This document shows, one piece after another, positions 5,419 through 7,151 of a DNA stretch of 7,151 nucleotides; position 1 is the first letter of the stretch; every line of letters starts with the position of its first letter. The stretch is from JBDHXE01 sp039810525 (GTDB taxonomy: Bacteria > Bacteroidota > Ignavibacteria > Kapaibacteriales > UBA2268). A program made the translations under genes and the position numbers. The stretch lies in NCBI GenBank assembly GCA_039810525.1, contig JBDHXE010000127.1, forward strand, positions 1 through 7,151. The letters run 5' to 3'. The notes below the pieces were generated by a model, which did not search any database, was not told the DNA's origin, and saw only the letters and a program-made list of their open reading frames with translations.

Positions 5419-5448
5419 CAAACTACGAAATAATTATTATAAAACAAA
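5419..5448 (-). promoter_or_regulatory. Possible cheW promoter
   Basis: On the minus strand, TTTG (5448-5445) is followed after 19 bases by TAGTTTG (5425-5419). The -7 box is one base short of TAnnTTTG, so the match is imperfect. It ends 27 bases before the cheW ATG, the same leader length as at the aminotransferase promoter, and it lies just past the terminator of the receptor gene. Confidence 0.4.
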
Positions 5449-5460
5449 ATATATCAACAG

Positions 5461-5508
5461 ATTAAAATATAAAATGGGGCATATTTTATAAAAAATAATA
5501 TGCCCCAT
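5461..5508 (-). terminator. Strong intrinsic terminator of the TonB-dependent receptor gene
   Basis: A perfect 12-bp stem is formed by ATGGGGCATATT at 5474-5485 and its reverse complement at 5497-5508, with an 11-base loop and five G-C pairs. On the minus strand it is followed by TTTATATTTTAAT (5473-5461). It begins 25 bases after the receptor stop codon and precedes the cheW promoter, so it separates the two transcription units. The plus-strand side lacks a T-run, so the terminator works in the minus direction. Confidence 0.85.
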
Positions 5509-5533
5509 AAATTATACATTTTATTTAAATTAA

Positions 5534-7151
5534 TTATATACGTACACTAACGCCAAAATTGAAAGTTCTACCTTCTTCTGGAATACCGATTTCTGACAAT
5601 CTATATACATCAAATATATTATTTACCCTAGTAAACACTTCAAGAGTTCCTAAGTTAAACCCTGTAATTAATATAGAAGCACGTATATTAAATTCAGCAG
5701 TACTACCTACTTCATTATAAATCTTCTTTTGTAGATCCACTGTTTCCCATTGCCTTCCTATCCAGCTCATTTCGCCAGCTAAATCTATATTGTATGGGAA
5801 TTGATAGACTGCAGTCAATCCACACAATAGTTCTGGCTTGTTGTCAAAACGATCAACATCTACACCTTCCAATTCTCCATTCATAAACATATAAGTAAAA
5901 TTACCAAATATATACAAAGATGATAGTGGATATAATTTAAACGAGGCATCTACACCATATATATTAGCAGTACCAGCATTCATTCTCATACTTCTTTTAA
6001 GAGAATCCTGAGCAGCAGTTAATTTGATATTAGTCAACATATCTGTATAATTATTAGAGAAAAGTGAAATTCTAAGATGATAATTATCCGAATTAATATA
6101 AGTACCAATCTCACTCAATACACCGCTTTCGGGCTTCAAATCAGGATTAATCTTTTGCTTATTAAGAGCAGCCGAATACAATTCTCTTAGTGCAGCAAAA
6201 CGAGTTCTTCTACTTACATTAGCAAACAAGCCAAAATTATCATTTAAAGCATAATTAAGATTCAAAAATGCAGCATAATCTGAGGAATTAGTACCCTCCG
6301 CCTCAACAAAAACACCTGTTTTTGGAGTTTCGTTCATATCATAACCTATACCTGCATTCACATTCAAATTATCAAAACTACCATTATAATCTATACCAGT
6401 ATTTATAGTGTTTTGCGAATAATCAGTGCTATTAGTAATTACTTCGTTATGAGTAGAAGTATATCCATTAAACACAGCTGTAAGAATCTGATTTTTCATT
6501 AATTCATATTGAAAAGCAATACGTGCACCATAAGTATTATCTTCGTCTTTTTCTACTTCTTTAATATCTTGATATGTTTGGTCATTGTAAGAATTAAGAG
6601 TTTGATTGAATTTGTCGTACCAAAAAGTAGCACGAATAGCTGTTTCCGAGTTTTGATCAAATTTCTGTCTCAAATTTAGAGTAATAAGATTTCTATTGAA
6701 ATCTGGGTATCTCCAAAATCGAGCTTTACCATCTTTATTAGTTTGTGGCCTTACACCCATATCACCATTAATAAGCAATGCAGATAAACCCACAGATGTT
6801 AGATCCGAGAAATGATATTCTCCTCGCACATAACCAGTTAATCTTTCCATATCAGAATTAAGTATATAATCCGAATTAAGATCTTGGTATAGCACAGAGT
6901 CTGGCTCAGTTGGCACATTAGAAGATAACTTGTAGCCTTTAGATTTGTAATAAGACACATTAGCAATATAATTAAAATTACCAAGCTTGCCATCAGTTAC
7001 TAATGAAGTGTTATAAGCACCTATATCGTTTGTTTGAAGCTTTACATTGACACCATACCCGTCTGTGGCACGCTCTAAAGTAGATATATTGATAGCTCCA
7101 CCCAATACATTAGGTCCGTATAATATAGACCCTGCGTTTTTATTAACATTT
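5534..7151 (-). CDS. TonB-dependent outer-membrane receptor, C-terminal part
   Basis: Outer-membrane beta-barrel that imports a scarce ligand (siderophore, cobalamin, sugar or similar) using TonB-ExbBD energy. The frame is open to the right edge: 538 residues are present, while the signal peptide, TonB box and most of the plug domain lie outside. The first visible stretch, AGSILYGPNVLGGAINI (residues 6-22 of the part seen), is the conserved end of the plug. The rest is barrel: alternating strands and Asn/Asp-rich loops, SRRTRFAALRELYS and NPDLKPE (335-341), the typical late-barrel motif, and a closing segment RVNNIFDVYRL...GRTFNFGVSVRI. The last residue is Ile rather than the more usual Phe or other aromatic. 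Barrel layout and the GPN-GGAINI plug motif fit BtuB/FepA-like receptors more than the larger SusC type, but the substrate cannot be read from this part. A strong terminator follows it, and its promoter is outside the window. Confidence 0.93.
   Translation of the reverse strand, partial: NVNKNAGSILYGPNVLGGAINISTLERATDGYGVNVKLQTNDIGAYNTSLVTDGKLGNFNYIANVSYYKSKGYKLSSNVPTEPDSVLYQDLNSDYILNSDMERLTGYVRGEYHFSDLTSVGLSALLINGDMGVRPQTNKDGKARFWRYPDFNRNLITLNLRQKFDQNSETAIRATFWYDKFNQTLNSYNDQTYQDIKEVEKDEDNTYGARIAFQYELMKNQILTAVFNGYTSTHNEVITNSTDYSQNTINTGIDYNGSFDNLNVNAGIGYDMNETPKTGVFVEAEGTNSSDYAAFLNLNYALNDNFGLFANVSRRTRFAALRELYSAALNKQKINPDLKPESGVLSEIGTYINSDNYHLRISLFSNNYTDMLTNIKLTAAQDSLKRSMRMNAGTANIYGVDASFKLYPLSSLYIFGNFTYMFMNGELEGVDVDRFDNKPELLCGLTAVYQFPYNIDLAGEMSWIGRQWETVDLQKKIYNEVGSTAEFNIRASILITGFNLGTLEVFTRVNNIFDVYRLSEIGIPEEGRTFNFGVSVRI

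Noticed and set aside
5392..5421. TTG at 5421 as the cheW start, adding ten residues
   Set aside because: The TTG overlaps the probable -7 box, and the ATG at 5391 has a Shine-Dalgarno sequence and gives the usual CheW length.

Overview
The window is AT-rich DNA from a Gram-negative bacterium, most likely a member of the Bacteroidota/Chlorobiota (FCB) lineage. Three things point there: an outer-membrane TonB-dependent receptor, a promoter with the Bacteroidota-type TTTG / TAnnTTTG architecture (best at 4748-4779, minus strand), and weak or absent Shine-Dalgarno sequences before most starts. The presence of HrcA and CheW suggests an environmental lineage rather than a gut Bacteroides, but the genus cannot be read from this sequence.

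Left half, plus strand: the 3' three quarters of guaA (GMP synthase) runs to 1206 and is followed 78 bases later by a complete hrcA (heat-shock repressor), which ends in a small hairpin-plus-T-run terminator. Next comes a 359-base gene-free stretch (2335-2693) that is very AT-rich and unusually structured: a 20-base perfect palindromic site, then a nested inverted repeat with 17-base outer arms and 10-base inner arms, then a Bacteroidota-like promoter. The promoter leads into a 274-residue protein that I read as an abortive-infection family protein with a C-terminal HEPN-type R-x6-H motif. This is a single-gene phage-defence candidate lying between housekeeping genes.

Right half, minus strand: a complete DegT/DnrJ/EryC1-type sugar aminotransferase (3602-4720), a complete CheW chemotaxis adaptor (4891-5391) and a TonB-dependent receptor cut by the right edge (5534-7151). 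They face the left-hand genes and converge on a short C-rich spacer (3519-3601). Each seems to be its own transcription unit. A strong 12-bp hairpin terminator follows the receptor gene, cheW has its own probable promoter and ribosome binding site, and a terminator after cheW runs directly into the -33 box of the aminotransferase promoter.

No pathway links the six genes. They cover purine synthesis, stress regulation, defence, surface sugar synthesis, chemotaxis and outer-membrane uptake. The parts most worth following up are the Abi/HEPN gene with its structured upstream region, and the G-rich RNA trailers that begin about 20 bases after the stop codons of both the aminotransferase and cheW. 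No tRNA, rRNA, CRISPR array or transposase gene was seen.
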